Shown here piece after piece: positions 15,705-24,371 of a DNA stretch of 64,000 nt. Source of the DNA: an uncultured Anderseniella sp. (GTDB lineage Bacteria; Pseudomonadota; Alphaproteobacteria; Rhizobiales; Aestuariivirgaceae); contig CANKYU010000005.1 in the NCBI GenBank assembly GCA_947488295.1, forward strand, positions 186,001-250,000. Reading direction: 5' to 3'. The number at the start of each line of letters is the position of its first letter. Within the stretch, counting starts at the first letter, position 1. A program made the translations under genes and the position numbers. The notes beneath the pieces are model-generated. The model was not told where the DNA came from. It saw nothing but the letters and a program-made list of their open reading frames with translations, and did no database searches.

Positions 15705-16430
15705 TCAACTGTGTTCGGAAATGAAGGACAACACCTTGTTCCAGGCCGCCTCTGCGGCCGAGGCATCATAGGCATCGCGGTGATCATTGAAGAATGCATG
15801 CCTGGTGCCCGGGTAAACGTCAATCTGCGCGCTTTTGTTTCCGGCCAGTCCGGCGCGTAGATTGGCCACATCTTCAGGTGGAATGAGACCGTCTGTTTCA
15901 GCAAAGGCACCCAGATAAGGTTTGTCGATTAACCCGGTCAGCTCAATCGGCAGGAACGGCTTGTTTGCCATGCGTGGAAAGTTGACCCGGCCGTAGAAGT
16001 TGATGACACCGGATACGGCGTCTGAAAGCGCGCCAAGATTGTGGGCGAAGCGCCCGCCCATGCAAAAGCCCCAGGCGAATACATGCTCGACATTCATCCC
16101 GCTGTCGGCACCTTTAAGCCAGTTTGCGGCCTGCCTGCAGTCGTTGGTGCATGACACGTCGTCAAATTCTTCAAAGGTGCTGGCCCACTTTTGCAGCGGG
16201 TCTTCCGGGACCGGCGGTGTGGTGCCGCGAAACAGGTCACAGACGATCGCAACATGACCCGCCTGAGCCAACCTTTCCGCTACCTCGCGCATGTGAGGGG
16301 TCATTCCCCAAAGCTCCACAAACAACAGCACGCCGCAGCGCGCGTCAACGTTTTGCGGCCGTGCGGCGTACCCGTCCATCGTTCCGCCATTCACCGGGAT
16401 CGCGCAGTTGGGTTCAATCAGGTTGGCCAT
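15705..16430 (-). CDS. Dienelactone hydrolase family protein
   Basis: 241 aa. The dienelactone hydrolase triad is visible: C123 in GFCMGG, D180 in AETDGLIPPED, H211 in GTRHAFFND. This cytosolic family opens lactones such as 4-carboxymethylenebut-2-en-4-olide, and some members act on other esters. It follows the TRAP permease gene by 30 bp and runs into the alpha/beta hydrolase, so the operon couples uptake of an organic acid or lactone to two hydrolytic steps. The exact substrate is not deducible. Confidence 0.87.
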   Translation of the reverse strand: MANLIEPNCAIPVNGGTMDGYAARPQNVDARCGVLLFVELWGMTPHMREVAERLAQAGHVAIVCDLFRGTTPPVPEDPLQKWASTFEEFDDVSCTNDCRQAANWLKGADSGMNVEHVFAWGFCMGGRFAHNLGALSDAVSGVINFYGRVNFPRMANKPFLPIELTGLIDKPYLGAFAETDGLIPPEDVANLRAGLAGNKSAQIDVYPGTRHAFFNDHRDAYDASAAEAAWNKVLSFISEHS

Positions 16431-16460
16431 CAGGTAAGCTCCTATTGCTGGCGAATTGGG

Positions 16461-18074
16461 TCATTTGAACAACACGCCTGGAAGCCATGTTGCCAGTTGC
16501 GGAAAACTGAACACCAGGACCAGGGCGACAAGCTGGATTGCGATAAACGGCATCACGCCCCGGTAAATGTGCGCCGTGGTGATTTCAGCCGGGGCGACGC
16601 CCTTGAGATAGAATAGTGCAAAGCCGAACGGCGGTGTCAGGAACGAGGTTTGCAGGTTCAGCGCAATCAGGACGCCGAACCAGACCGGATCGATATCGGA
16701 TCGCAAGATCACCGGCGCCACAATGGGCATGATGATGAACACGATTTCGATGAAATCGAGGAAGAAACCCAACACGAATACCAGCAGGCTGACGGCGATG
16801 ACCGCGCCCATGACGCCACCGGGAATGTTGTCCATGGCGTGAGTGACGACTTCGTCGCCTCCGAAGCCGCGAAACACCAGCGAGAAGATTGTCGCGCCGA
16901 CCAGGATCACAAAAGCAAGAGTGGTGATGCGCATGGTACTGTTGACGATATCTGCAAGCAGCCGGCGGCGCGCCAATATCGCGATCGCGGCAAAAGTTCC
17001 GGCCAGCAAGGTGATGCTGGCAAGGATGGCGACGACAATCATCAACCCGTCCCAGGCCGATATCGTATCCAGGGTTACCCGCAGATCGGCAACTGAGCGC
17101 ACCAGGGGCAAAAGGAAGGCTGCGATCAGTGCGGCTGTTACCAGTTTGTGGGTCCATTCAGGCAATGGCCGGGTGCCAGGGTCGGTACCGGACGTTTCGT
17201 GGTTGAAACTTCGGGCTGCCAGCAAAAGTCCGCCAAGCGCACCGACACCTGCGGCTTCGGTCGGCGTTGCGATGCCGGACAGGATAGATCCGAGCACAGT
17301 CAGAATAAGCAGGATCGGCGGGAGCAGGCTGAAGAGGACATCACGCCAGATGATGCCTTCAAGTTCATTCTTGGTGAGGGGCGGGCACAGCTGGGGTTTG
17401 AGCAACCCCAGCGTCAACTGGTACAGCATGTACAAGGCTGCCAGTCCGAACCCGGGGATAAGCGCGCCAGCGAACAGGTCTCCTACCGAGACAGGTTCGG
17501 GCGAGTAATTTCCGATCTCGCGCTGAGCCTCCATGTAAGCGCCGGAAAGCTGGTCGCCAAGCAACACAAGGACAATGGATGGCGGGATGATCTGGCCGAG
17601 TGTGCCGGCAGCACAGATCGAGCCTGCCGCCAGCGACGGATTATACCCGCGCTTCAGCATGGTGGGGAGGCTGAGCAGCCCCATGGCCACGACGGTGGCA
17701 CCGACAATCCCGGTGGATGCGGCCAGCAGCGCGCCGACAAATGTCACCGAAATTCCCAGTCCGGCTGGCAGGCGGCCGAACGCCTTGGCCATGTTGTTCA
17801 ACAGGTCTTCGGCGATGTTGCTGCGTTCAAGGATCACCCCCATCAGGATGAACAGCGGCACAGCCGTCAGCACGTCATTGAATATGGCCGTGCCGAAAAT
17901 CCGTGACGGAATAGCACCCAGAAAGGACAGGTCGAACAATCCGAACAGGCTGGCCGCAAACGCCATGATGATGGCGGCGCCACTGAGCGCGAATGCAACC
18001 GGAATGCCGGCAAGTACAGATCCGAAAGCAGCGATGAAAAGCAGTGTGACAAGGGTGAGTTGGGTGGTGTCCAT
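16461..18074 (-). CDS. TRAP transporter large permease (DctM-type)
   Basis: 537 aa, with many membrane helices in the DctM fold (for example GSILSGIATPTEAAGVGALG and FGVLIALNLQTSFLTPPFGFALFYLKG, the latter lying in a region typical of DctM). It is about 100 residues longer than common DctM proteins: an extra hydrophilic/hydrophobic insert sits at about 275-385 between the two halves. That is a feature of the larger TRAP subfamily that moves keto acids or aromatic/mannitol-like substrates. It works with the small permease (18083) and binding protein (18704) using the ion gradient. It begins 8 bp after the small permease stop. Confidence 0.93.
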   Translation of the reverse strand: MDTTQLTLVTLLFIAAFGSVLAGIPVAFALSGAAIIMAFAASLFGLFDLSFLGAIPSRIFGTAIFNDVLTAVPLFILMGVILERSNIAEDLLNNMAKAFGRLPAGLGISVTFVGALLAASTGIVGATVVAMGLLSLPTMLKRGYNPSLAAGSICAAGTLGQIIPPSIVLVLLGDQLSGAYMEAQREIGNYSPEPVSVGDLFAGALIPGFGLAALYMLYQLTLGLLKPQLCPPLTKNELEGIIWRDVLFSLLPPILLILTVLGSILSGIATPTEAAGVGALGGLLLAARSFNHETSGTDPGTRPLPEWTHKLVTAALIAAFLLPLVRSVADLRVTLDTISAWDGLMIVVAILASITLLAGTFAAIAILARRRLLADIVNSTMRITTLAFVILVGATIFSLVFRGFGGDEVVTHAMDNIPGGVMGAVIAVSLLVFVLGFFLDFIEIVFIIMPIVAPVILRSDIDPVWFGVLIALNLQTSFLTPPFGFALFYLKGVAPAEITTAHIYRGVMPFIAIQLVALVLVFSFPQLATWLPGVLFK

Positions 18075-18082
18075 AGCCTGTT

Positions 18083-18622
18083 TCAGCCGTGATTTTCAGT
18101 GTCGTCAGAACCGGCGGGCTGCCATGGTCTGTCGGCGTCGTTATTGAACAGGCGTGCTGCGGTGCATATGGCCTGCAGGCCGACTGACATGGCGAAAACG
18201 ACAATTGTCGTCTTGAGCAGAAAGATGGCGGGAATGCCGCCGGATTGTCTGGATGCTTCCAGGGTGGCCCATGACCGGGCGACATAGGGCAGGCCAAACC
18301 AGGCGATAACCGCTGCAACCGGCAGCACAAAAAACACAAGTGCTATGATGTCTATGCGCCGGCGGGTGGTCCTGCCCAGGTTCGCATAGATGACGTCAAC
18401 CCGGACGTGTTCGTTGAGTTGAAGCACATAGGCGGCTCCGAGCATGAACAGGATGGCATGGCAATAGACCACTGCTTCCTGGAAGGTAATCAGCCCGTAG
18501 CTGAACACATAGCGCAAAAGCACTGCGATCATCTGGAACAGCATCATGGCCAGGGCACACCAGGATGCCACCACGCCGATCGCCTTGTTGGCCGTTTCAA
18601 TCTTTTCGATGATTGCCTTCAT
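18083..18622 (-). CDS. TRAP transporter small permease (DctQ-type)
   Basis: 179 aa, four membrane helices as in DctQ (about 20-40, 50-70, 92-112, 140-165) and the conserved NEHVRVDV stretch that DctQ proteins carry after helix 2. It forms the membrane complex with the large permease 8 bp downstream. It is separated from the binding-protein gene by a long stem-loop, which probably sets their relative expression. Confidence 0.92.
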   Translation of the reverse strand: MKAIIEKIETANKAIGVVASWCALAMMLFQMIAVLLRYVFSYGLITFQEAVVYCHAILFMLGAAYVLQLNEHVRVDVIYANLGRTTRRRIDIIALVFFVLPVAAVIAWFGLPYVARSWATLEASRQSGGIPAIFLLKTTIVVFAMSVGLQAICTAARLFNNDADRPWQPAGSDDTENHG

Positions 18623-18646
18623 GCTCGCCTTGCCGGGAGTTGGGCA

Positions 18647-18689
18647 GTGCAGGGGGCAGTCGATTTCGGACTGTGTCCACCCCCTGCAC
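18647..18689 (-). promoter_or_regulatory. Intercistronic stem-loop between TRAP binding protein and permease genes
   Basis: A perfect 10-bp outer stem (18647-18656 with 18680-18689, GTGCAGGGGG/CCCCCTGCAC) encloses a 5-bp inner stem (18657-18661 with 18669-18673). It lies 15 bp after the binding-protein stop and lacks a T-run. Such structures commonly protect the upstream mRNA from 3' exonucleases, so binding protein is made in excess over permease. Confidence 0.65.
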
Positions 18690-18703
18690 CTGCTTGCGTT
18701 GCG

Positions 18704-19798
18704 TCAGGCTTTCATGGCCATGGACCGGGCTGCCAGGTAGGCCTGTTCGGACTGTTCTGTCCAGTTGGCGGCTTCGGCCAGGAAAGCCATGTAACTGTCA
18801 TAGACCTTCTTTGTCTTGGGGTCAGCTGCGGCGGCGTCGGCCAATACCTTCCTGGACGCCACACCCAGTGCTTTCATGACATCATCAGGATAGGATCGCA
18901 GCTGCACATCATGTTCATTGAGCAATATCTCGAGTGAACGGGAATGGTTGGCGATGAAATCGGCAGGGTTCATCACGTTCTCCTGGGCTGCTGCGAGCTG
19001 GATAACGCGCTTGTCGGCGGCCGACAGGTCTTCCCACAACTGCAGATTTACGCCGAGGCTCTCTGCCGACGTAGGTTCCTGAAAACCCGGATTGTAGAAA
19101 TACTTGGCGGCTTTGTAGAACCCGAAACCGAGATCAATCCACGGACCGGCCATTTCAGCGGCGTCTACAGTGCCGGATTGCAGGGCAGCGAAAATTTCTC
19201 CCCCCGGCAGTGTGACAGCGGCGCCGCCGACTTCCTCGATGACCTTGCCGCCGAAACCGGGAATACGCATTTTCAGTCCGTTGAGGTCATCTACAGAATT
19301 GATTTCCTTGTTGAACCAACCGCCTGCCTGGCACGAGCTGTTGCCGGCCATGAACGCCTTGATGCCATAGCCCGCGCTCAGTTCTTCCCACAATTCCTGG
19401 CCGCCGCGATGATAGACCCAGGCATTGTGTTCCGCGGTTGTCATGCCGAACGGGACTCCGGCGAAGAAATTGAACGCGCTTGTTTTGCCCTGCCAGTAGT
19501 ACTCCGCAGCGTGGTACATGTCGGCTGTGCCGTTGGCGACAGCATCGAAGGCCTCAAATGGTGGCACCAGTTCACCGGCTCCGAACACTTTCACATTCAG
19601 GCGGCCATCACTGGCCTCGGTGATTGAACTCGCGATACGTTCAGATGCTGCCCCGAGGCCGGGGAACTTTTTCGGCCAGCCGGTGACCATCTTGAGTTCG
19701 CGCTTGCCCTGGGCAATGGCCGGGGATGCGAGTGGCGCAGCGGCGATGCCGGCTGCAGTCGCGGCAACGAATGTACGTCTGGTGGTTTTGATGGTCAT
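18704..19798 (-). CDS. TRAP transporter substrate-binding protein (DctP/TakP-type)
   Basis: 364 aa. A twin-arginine-like signal (TTRRTFVAATAAG ... SPAIAQ) ends near residue 30. The mature domain has the TRAP hallmarks VTGWPKKFPGLGAA, GELVPPFEAFDAVANGTADM, LKMRIPGFGGKVIEEVGG and LPGGEIFAALQSGTVDAAEMAGP. This last block contains the conserved Arg/Glu region that clamps a carboxylate. The pattern is that of the TakP group, which binds 2-keto acids or related monocarboxylates. It is second in the operon, 30 bp after the LacI gene. Confidence 0.93.
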   Translation of the reverse strand: MTIKTTRRTFVAATAAGIAAAPLASPAIAQGKRELKMVTGWPKKFPGLGAASERIASSITEASDGRLNVKVFGAGELVPPFEAFDAVANGTADMYHAAEYYWQGKTSAFNFFAGVPFGMTTAEHNAWVYHRGGQELWEELSAGYGIKAFMAGNSSCQAGGWFNKEINSVDDLNGLKMRIPGFGGKVIEEVGGAAVTLPGGEIFAALQSGTVDAAEMAGPWIDLGFGFYKAAKYFYNPGFQEPTSAESLGVNLQLWEDLSAADKRVIQLAAAQENVMNPADFIANHSRSLEILLNEHDVQLRSYPDDVMKALGVASRKVLADAAAADPKTKKVYDSYMAFLAEAANWTEQSEQAYLAARSMAMKA

Positions 19799-19828
19799 GG
19801 GATCCTCCCTGGATCAGTTTCCTGCTGG

Positions 19829-20854
19829 TTATAATTGTGTGAGGGGCATGTTTGCCGTGGTTCCGCGGATGATTAACTCGGTCCCGAAACGGACCATCCG
19901 CGGTTCCGCTTCGCTGTTTTCTATGTTGTCGATGAGCGCTCCGACCGTCGCTGATGCCATGGCATCCAGTGGCTGTCTCATTGTGGTGAGGTTAAAAACA
20001 TCCCATCCGGACATCTCGATACCGTCAAAACCGGTTACCCAGACTTCGTCCGGGACACCGACACCGGCTGCTCTCAGGCCGCACAGGACAGCAAATGCTA
20101 TTACGTCATTTCCGCATGCTATTGCGTCCGGTGGAGAGGGTTGCTCGATCATTTCGATCGCCAGTTGGCGAAACTTGTCGTGTGCGAAATCTGAAGCGGC
20201 GTAATACTTGTCCGGCAAACCGATGCCGGCATCTTGCAGACCCTGCCTGAGACCCGCTTCACGGTCTGCAAGAGTACTGCGGTCAAGCGGCCCGTTGATG
20301 ATCGCGATCCGCCTGCGCCCGGACGCGACCAGATAGTCGGCCATGGTTCTGGCGCCTTCAAGATTGCTGCACGCGAACTGGTTGAACTCGCCGCCTTCAA
20401 TGTGACGGTTGATGCAGGCGATAGGTATGCCGGTTTGCAGAGCGGATGCCATAGCGGCGGACTGCTGTCCGGCGGCGGTAAAGACAAGTCCGTCAATTAC
20501 CCGTTGCCGGATGGCGTTTACAACACCGGCTTCTCCTTCGGTATCGGTGTTCCAGACAACCATGCGTTTGCCGTGGGCGGTCAACTCGTCGGCCAGGTGA
20601 AGCAGGACTTCCGGGACAATGGGATTTGTGATGCGTGAAACCACCACACCGATGGTGCCGCTCAACCTGGTTTTCATGGCCTGGGCGAAAGCATTCGGCT
20701 GGTAATTCAGCTCTTCTATGACGGCCAGTACCCGCTGACGGGTTTCTTCACGGACATTGCTGTTGCCCGACAACACTCTGGACACCGTCGCCTGCGATAC
20801 GCCTGCGTGACGGGCGATGTCATTGCTGTTCAGCTTTTGTGAATACGTATGCAT
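19829..20854 (-). CDS. LacI family transcriptional regulator of the TRAP/hydrolase operon
   Basis: 341 aa. The N-terminal LacI helix-turn-helix (NDIARHAGVSQATVSRVLSG, about 11-30) and hinge (NAFAQAMK) are followed by a periplasmic-binding-protein-like ligand domain (ending at about 335). It is the first gene of the operon and presumably represses it until the transported compound or a product binds. Two near-identical palindromes, one over its own start codon and one 67 bp upstream, are the likely operators, giving autoregulation. Confidence 0.92.
   Translation of the reverse strand: MHTYSQKLNSNDIARHAGVSQATVSRVLSGNSNVREETRQRVLAVIEELNYQPNAFAQAMKTRLSGTIGVVVSRITNPIVPEVLLHLADELTAHGKRMVVWNTDTEGEAGVVNAIRQRVIDGLVFTAAGQQSAAMASALQTGIPIACINRHIEGGEFNQFACSNLEGARTMADYLVASGRRRIAIINGPLDRSTLADREAGLRQGLQDAGIGLPDKYYAASDFAHDKFRQLAIEMIEQPSPPDAIACGNDVIAFAVLCGLRAAGVGVPDEVWVTGFDGIEMSGWDVFNLTTMRQPLDAMASATVGALIDNIENSEAEPRMVRFGTELIIRGTTANMPLTQL
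20840..20853. promoter_or_regulatory. Probable LacI-family operator O1 (overlaps the regulator start codon)
   Basis: TGAATACGTATGCA, one base from a perfect palindrome, spans the codons just after the LacI ATG (20852-20854). It differs from the upstream site by one base. The central TACGTA and length fit LacI/GalR operators. Repressor bound here would block translation start or elongation of its own message. Confidence 0.7.
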
Positions 20855-20906
20855 TTATGGCCGTTTGATGTGTCGACAATGATGCAGACAGGGTTTCATG
20901 AATGTT

Positions 20907-20920
20907 TGAATACGTATTCA
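20907..20920. promoter_or_regulatory. Probable LacI-family operator O2 (perfect palindrome)
   Basis: TGAATACGTATTCA is a perfect 14-bp palindrome 53 bp upstream of the regulator start. Its centre is 67 bp from that of the site at 20840. Two such sites allow cooperative binding or looping over the operon promoter. Confidence 0.75.
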
Positions 20921-21065
20921 TGGTAAGGACACAGCTCCACGCGAGTCAATCACTAAGTGACGGTGAGCCTTGTTGTGACTTCGATATGCTGGTGGTGCCG
21001 CGCCGGTGAATCCGGGCCTGCGGCAGTCGGGTGTTGCACAATCAATGAGCTGAAGGCGAGGCGAG

Positions 21066-21090
21066 TTTTCCGCACTCCCAGTGCGGCAGG
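21066..21090 (-). terminator. Weak hairpin after the TctC-family gene
   Basis: A perfect 7-bp stem with a 3-nt loop (21070-21076 with 21080-21086) lies about 55 bp past the stop of the minus-strand gene at 21140. It is GC-rich but not followed by T's in that direction, so it is only a possible terminator. Confidence 0.3.
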
Positions 21091-21139
21091 AGGCACCTGC
21101 ACCGCACTCCTGGCTACATGGTGACGAGCGCCTGAGCCG

Positions 21140-22126
21140 TCAGTTGACAGCCTTCATTTCGGCCAGAATCTTGCGATGTGACTCCTTGCCGGAAACCCAG
21201 TAATTCATCAGGGTCTCGCCAGTGGCAAACTCACCGCGCAGGCTGTTGGAGTTCATGTAATCCTGCCATTCCTTGGATTCATAAACTCCCAGGAATATCT
21301 CCTGGTAAAATGCCATGACATCCGGCGACAGGCCGGGAGGGCCGACGATTGAGCGCTGCATGAAATACGTCATGTCATGCCCGAGCTCCGCGAAGGTTGG
21401 TACGTCGGGATACTGCTCCAGCCGCTCGGGTGTAAAGGCAGCGATGGGGCGGGACTTGCCCTGTCTGTAATACTTGTCCTGTTCGGAAGGATTATTGACC
21501 GTGGAGTTGGCCTTGGCCTCGATCAGTTCCTTGGCAACCGCACCACCGCCCTTGAACGGCTTATAGGCCATTTTGAGGTTGTATGTCTGGTTCAGGAGAT
21601 CAGTGAGCAGGTTGTCTTCACCACCCTTGCCGGTACCGGCCATCAACCAATTAGGCCCTTTGGCAGAAGCCTGTTTGATAAACTGGTTGAGATCCGAAAT
21701 GCCGCTGTCCTTGGTCACCCACAGCAAAAACGTATCTTCGGCCATGCGCGCAATCGGTGCGAATGTTGTAATGTCTATTCCCAGCTTCGGCTGGCGCAGC
21801 GGTGTAGTGAAGAAACTGTTGAGGGTAACCATCACCACGTGCGGGTTACCTGAATTGGATTTCATGAACTGCAGCGCGTCACCGCCGGAGTTTCCGGGCA
21901 TGTTGACCGGCTCAAACGGGACCGGCGACATTTCTTCATCGTTGATGATCTTGATGAACCGTCGAGCCATCTTGTCGGCGCCGCCGCCCTTGCCGGCCAT
22001 AATGACCAGTTTGACCGGTTCTTCAGGATACCACTCAGCCGCGGCCTGACCGATGGTGGTGAAAATCAATGCCAGCACTGCGGCTGCAATCAGGCTGAGG
22101 CGGCGGATGAGACGGAATGAATACAT
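21140..22126 (-). CDS. TctC-family (tripartite tricarboxylate transporter) substrate-binding protein
   Basis: 328 aa from the ATG at 22126, preferred over a GTG five codons earlier because it gives a clean signal peptide (to about residue 31, AAA|EW). The mature protein has the Bug/TctC pattern: WYPEEPVKLVIMAGKGGGADKMAR, NMPGNSGG, a ligand-loop segment LMAGTGKGGEDNL and the C-terminal region around FAELGHDM. Such periplasmic proteins capture carboxylates and pass them to TctAB. No tctA or tctB lies nearby; instead it follows a TAXI-type binding protein gene. It may serve a remote permease or act as a sensor. Confidence 0.85.
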   Translation of the reverse strand: MYSFRLIRRLSLIAAAVLALIFTTIGQAAAEWYPEEPVKLVIMAGKGGGADKMARRFIKIINDEEMSPVPFEPVNMPGNSGGDALQFMKSNSGNPHVVMVTLNSFFTTPLRQPKLGIDITTFAPIARMAEDTFLLWVTKDSGISDLNQFIKQASAKGPNWLMAGTGKGGEDNLLTDLLNQTYNLKMAYKPFKGGGAVAKELIEAKANSTVNNPSEQDKYYRQGKSRPIAAFTPERLEQYPDVPTFAELGHDMTYFMQRSIVGPPGLSPDVMAFYQEIFLGVYESKEWQDYMNSNSLRGEFATGETLMNYWVSGKESHRKILAEMKAVN

Positions 22127-22189
22127 GATGACTATGTTCACACTGATCTGGTTGGGTCTGGCTGTGCGCCGGACAAAAGGTTGGCGTTG

Positions 22190-23344
22190 TTACTGGTTGG
22201 CGGTGCCGGTGTTGACCCAATCCTTGAAGCCCTTGAAAATCTGTTCGGCATCTGTCTTCGATATTTCCCCGGCCACCCGTATGTTTGCTTCGGCAAGGTA
22301 CTGAGTGAATGCGGCTCTCAGGTCCGCGGCACTGCAACTTCCGAAATTTCCGGCAACAACCGGCTTCGGTGCGGCATCGACGGCTGCCTTTACCCGTATC
22401 CAGTTGTCCAGGCGGGCCGACATATTGAACTCCTGCCATTTCGGATGATTGGGCCGCTTTTTCAGTTCACCGGCATTGGGGAAGAACTCATTGATGAACT
22501 TGGATACCTTGCGGTAGCGCTTGGTATCCTGTTTCCAGTTGAAGGCCAGCAACACGTTCTGGACTGCAACCGTCGTAATGTTCTTTCCGGCAGGGATCAG
22601 TTTCGGGTAATCGCTTGCGTCGATGTTCGCCGGTATGTAGTCCGGCATTTTTTCCAGGTTCACAGGGACAGGCAACAACCGCAATCCGGCCTGGGGAAGG
22701 TTTTCGTACATGCGCACGGGCTTTCCCGAAACGCTGATCACTGCATCAAGTTCACCCTTCTGGAGTTTCAGCAAAGCCAGGGCATAATCGTCATAAACGG
22801 GGGTGTACTGAAGGTCAGAGGCACCGAAAATCGTACGCGCCGAATAGTCGCCACTGCCATCCTTCGGCCCTACGCCGATCCTTCCGCCGGCAAGGTCCTG
22901 GATCTTGGTGGCCTTTTCGGGGGCCAGCAGGTGAACTTCCTCATTGAACAGCTTGGTCACATAGGCCACACGCCGTTCAAGTTTGGGAAAGGTGTTTTCG
23001 GCCCTGATTCTCTCAAGTGTGTCGAGTGAGACAATGGCAAGGTCGATATCACGCAGGAACAAAAGGTCGGAAATATTCTCTGCGCCGCCGCGCCCTGAAA
23101 TAGGCATCAGCCTGAGGCCGTCGGTACGCGCGAGCAGGCTTGAGATCTCTGACGCGGCGCGAAACGATGTGCTGTTGACATCTTCGGCCACGACCCGGAT
23201 CACGCCATCTGCCGCCTGTTTGCGCAGCTTCCATTCGGATCCAGGAGTCGCCTGTTGAGAATAAGCGCCAGGAGCGAGCATGGTGAGAAAGAAGGTAAGG
23301 AAAATGAGTATGGTAGCAACTGACAGCGGGTATCTTTTCGCCAT
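22190..23344 (-). CDS. TAXI-family TRAP solute-binding protein with C-terminal motif extension
   Basis: 384 aa from the ATG at 23344 (AAAGG six nt upstream; longer starts lack an RBS). The signal peptide ends near residue 30. The TAXI-type core includes SSLLARTDGLRLMPISGRGGAENISDLLFLRDIDLAIVS and the later GGRIGVGPKDGSGDYSART block, which corresponds to the TAXI substrate site. After the core there is an extension holding a lone Cys (GSCSAADL) and two copies of the motif seen in the 11446 and 14137 proteins (LRAAFTQY and QIFKGFKDW). No fused TRAP permease (DctQM type) is adjacent. It is upstream of, and probably cotranscribed with, the TctC-family gene. Confidence 0.82.
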   Translation of the reverse strand: MAKRYPLSVATILIFLTFFLTMLAPGAYSQQATPGSEWKLRKQAADGVIRVVAEDVNSTSFRAASEISSLLARTDGLRLMPISGRGGAENISDLLFLRDIDLAIVSLDTLERIRAENTFPKLERRVAYVTKLFNEEVHLLAPEKATKIQDLAGGRIGVGPKDGSGDYSARTIFGASDLQYTPVYDDYALALLKLQKGELDAVISVSGKPVRMYENLPQAGLRLLPVPVNLEKMPDYIPANIDASDYPKLIPAGKNITTVAVQNVLLAFNWKQDTKRYRKVSKFINEFFPNAGELKKRPNHPKWQEFNMSARLDNWIRVKAAVDAAPKPVVAGNFGSCSAADLRAAFTQYLAEANIRVAGEISKTDAEQIFKGFKDWVNTGTANQ

Positions 23345-23611
23345 GACGAACCTTTCATCCGAATACCAGCAGTGCAAGGCCCCCGGCACTGTCGTAACCG
23401 CCCCTGTCCGCTCGATAGATCAATAATGCCGTCCCCGGGACATTCGCTTTTGGAAGTGACCTTAGTTTGCGGATTTCGCGTCATAAATTGGGCGAAAACA
23501 CGTTCAAGAAAAGGCGATCTATGCAGAAGGTGTCCGGCGGGACAATAATCGGGCGCAACCTGCCGGACCTTCAATCGGACAAACACATAACCAGACAGGT
23601 AAGGAAATCAT

Positions 23612-24253
23612 ATGGCAAACACGACGATGCCCAAACGCGCGCTGATTGAGGGACGCGCGGCACTGATTGTCATCGATATCCAGGCGAGCACTTTCATTGA
23701 CAGCAGCGATATGAGGGCCATTGCCAACATGCCGGGCTACAAGGAGCGCATGGAGCGGGCGCGGCTGGCAATCGATGCCGCCAGGGATCACGACATACCG
23801 GTGATTTTCATTCAGGAAGTACACCGGCGGGATCTGGTCGACTTCGGCCGGGAGCTTGACGGCGATGAAGACGTTCACTGCCTGGAAGGCGATCCCGGTA
23901 CCGCGATTGCAGAAAAACAGATGGGATTTCTGGCAACCGACTATCTGGTGCCGAAACGCCGGTACTCGGCATTCTTCGGAACGGATTTTGAGATTCTGCT
24001 GCGCGGCCTCAAGGTCGATACCCTGCTGCTGTGCGGCGGCCTGACTGACGTGTGTGTACATTACACGTTTGCGGACGCTCACCAGTCAGATTATTTTTGC
24101 CGGGTCATCGAAGATTGTGTTGCGGGCTCCAGCCTCGAAGCCCATGAGGCTTCCCTGCGTGCAATGGAGTATCTGCAATCGGGAGCCCGCAGATCTCTGG
24201 ACGACGTCGTTGCCGCAATGCGAGCCGGTTCAAATTCCCGTGTCAAGGCATGA
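23612..24253 (+). CDS. Isochorismatase-family cysteine hydrolase
   Basis: 213 aa, good RBS (AAGGAAATCAT before ATG). Catalytic triad of the isochorismatase superfamily: D22 (VIDIQ), K115 (VPKRRYSAF), C148 (GLTDVCVHYT), with the usual cis-peptide before the Cys. Members hydrolyse amides such as nicotinamide, N-carbamoyl compounds or ureas; the VCVHYT neighbourhood fits the carbamoyl/biuret/peroxyureidoacrylate type as well as others, so the substrate is open. It stands alone between divergent binding-protein genes and a small exported protein gene. Confidence 0.88.
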   Translation: MANTTMPKRALIEGRAALIVIDIQASTFIDSSDMRAIANMPGYKERMERARLAIDAARDHDIPVIFIQEVHRRDLVDFGRELDGDEDVHCLEGDPGTAIAEKQMGFLATDYLVPKRRYSAFFGTDFEILLRGLKVDTLLLCGGLTDVCVHYTFADAHQSDYFCRVIEDCVAGSSLEAHEASLRAMEYLQSGARRSLDDVVAAMRAGSNSRVKA

Positions 24254-24371
24254 TGACCGGCTCGGGCTTCTTCACATCACAACCATAAGTATTATGATAG
24301 CTGTCATATTCACACGCTAACGCCTGTGACCAACCTCGGGGGATGTTGAAACCTGTGACGGAAGGTCGGTA

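Noticed and set aside
16650..17906. Several long plus-strand frames opposite the TRAP large permease
   Set aside because: Shadows of a well-supported membrane protein gene; no starts with ribosome binding sites.
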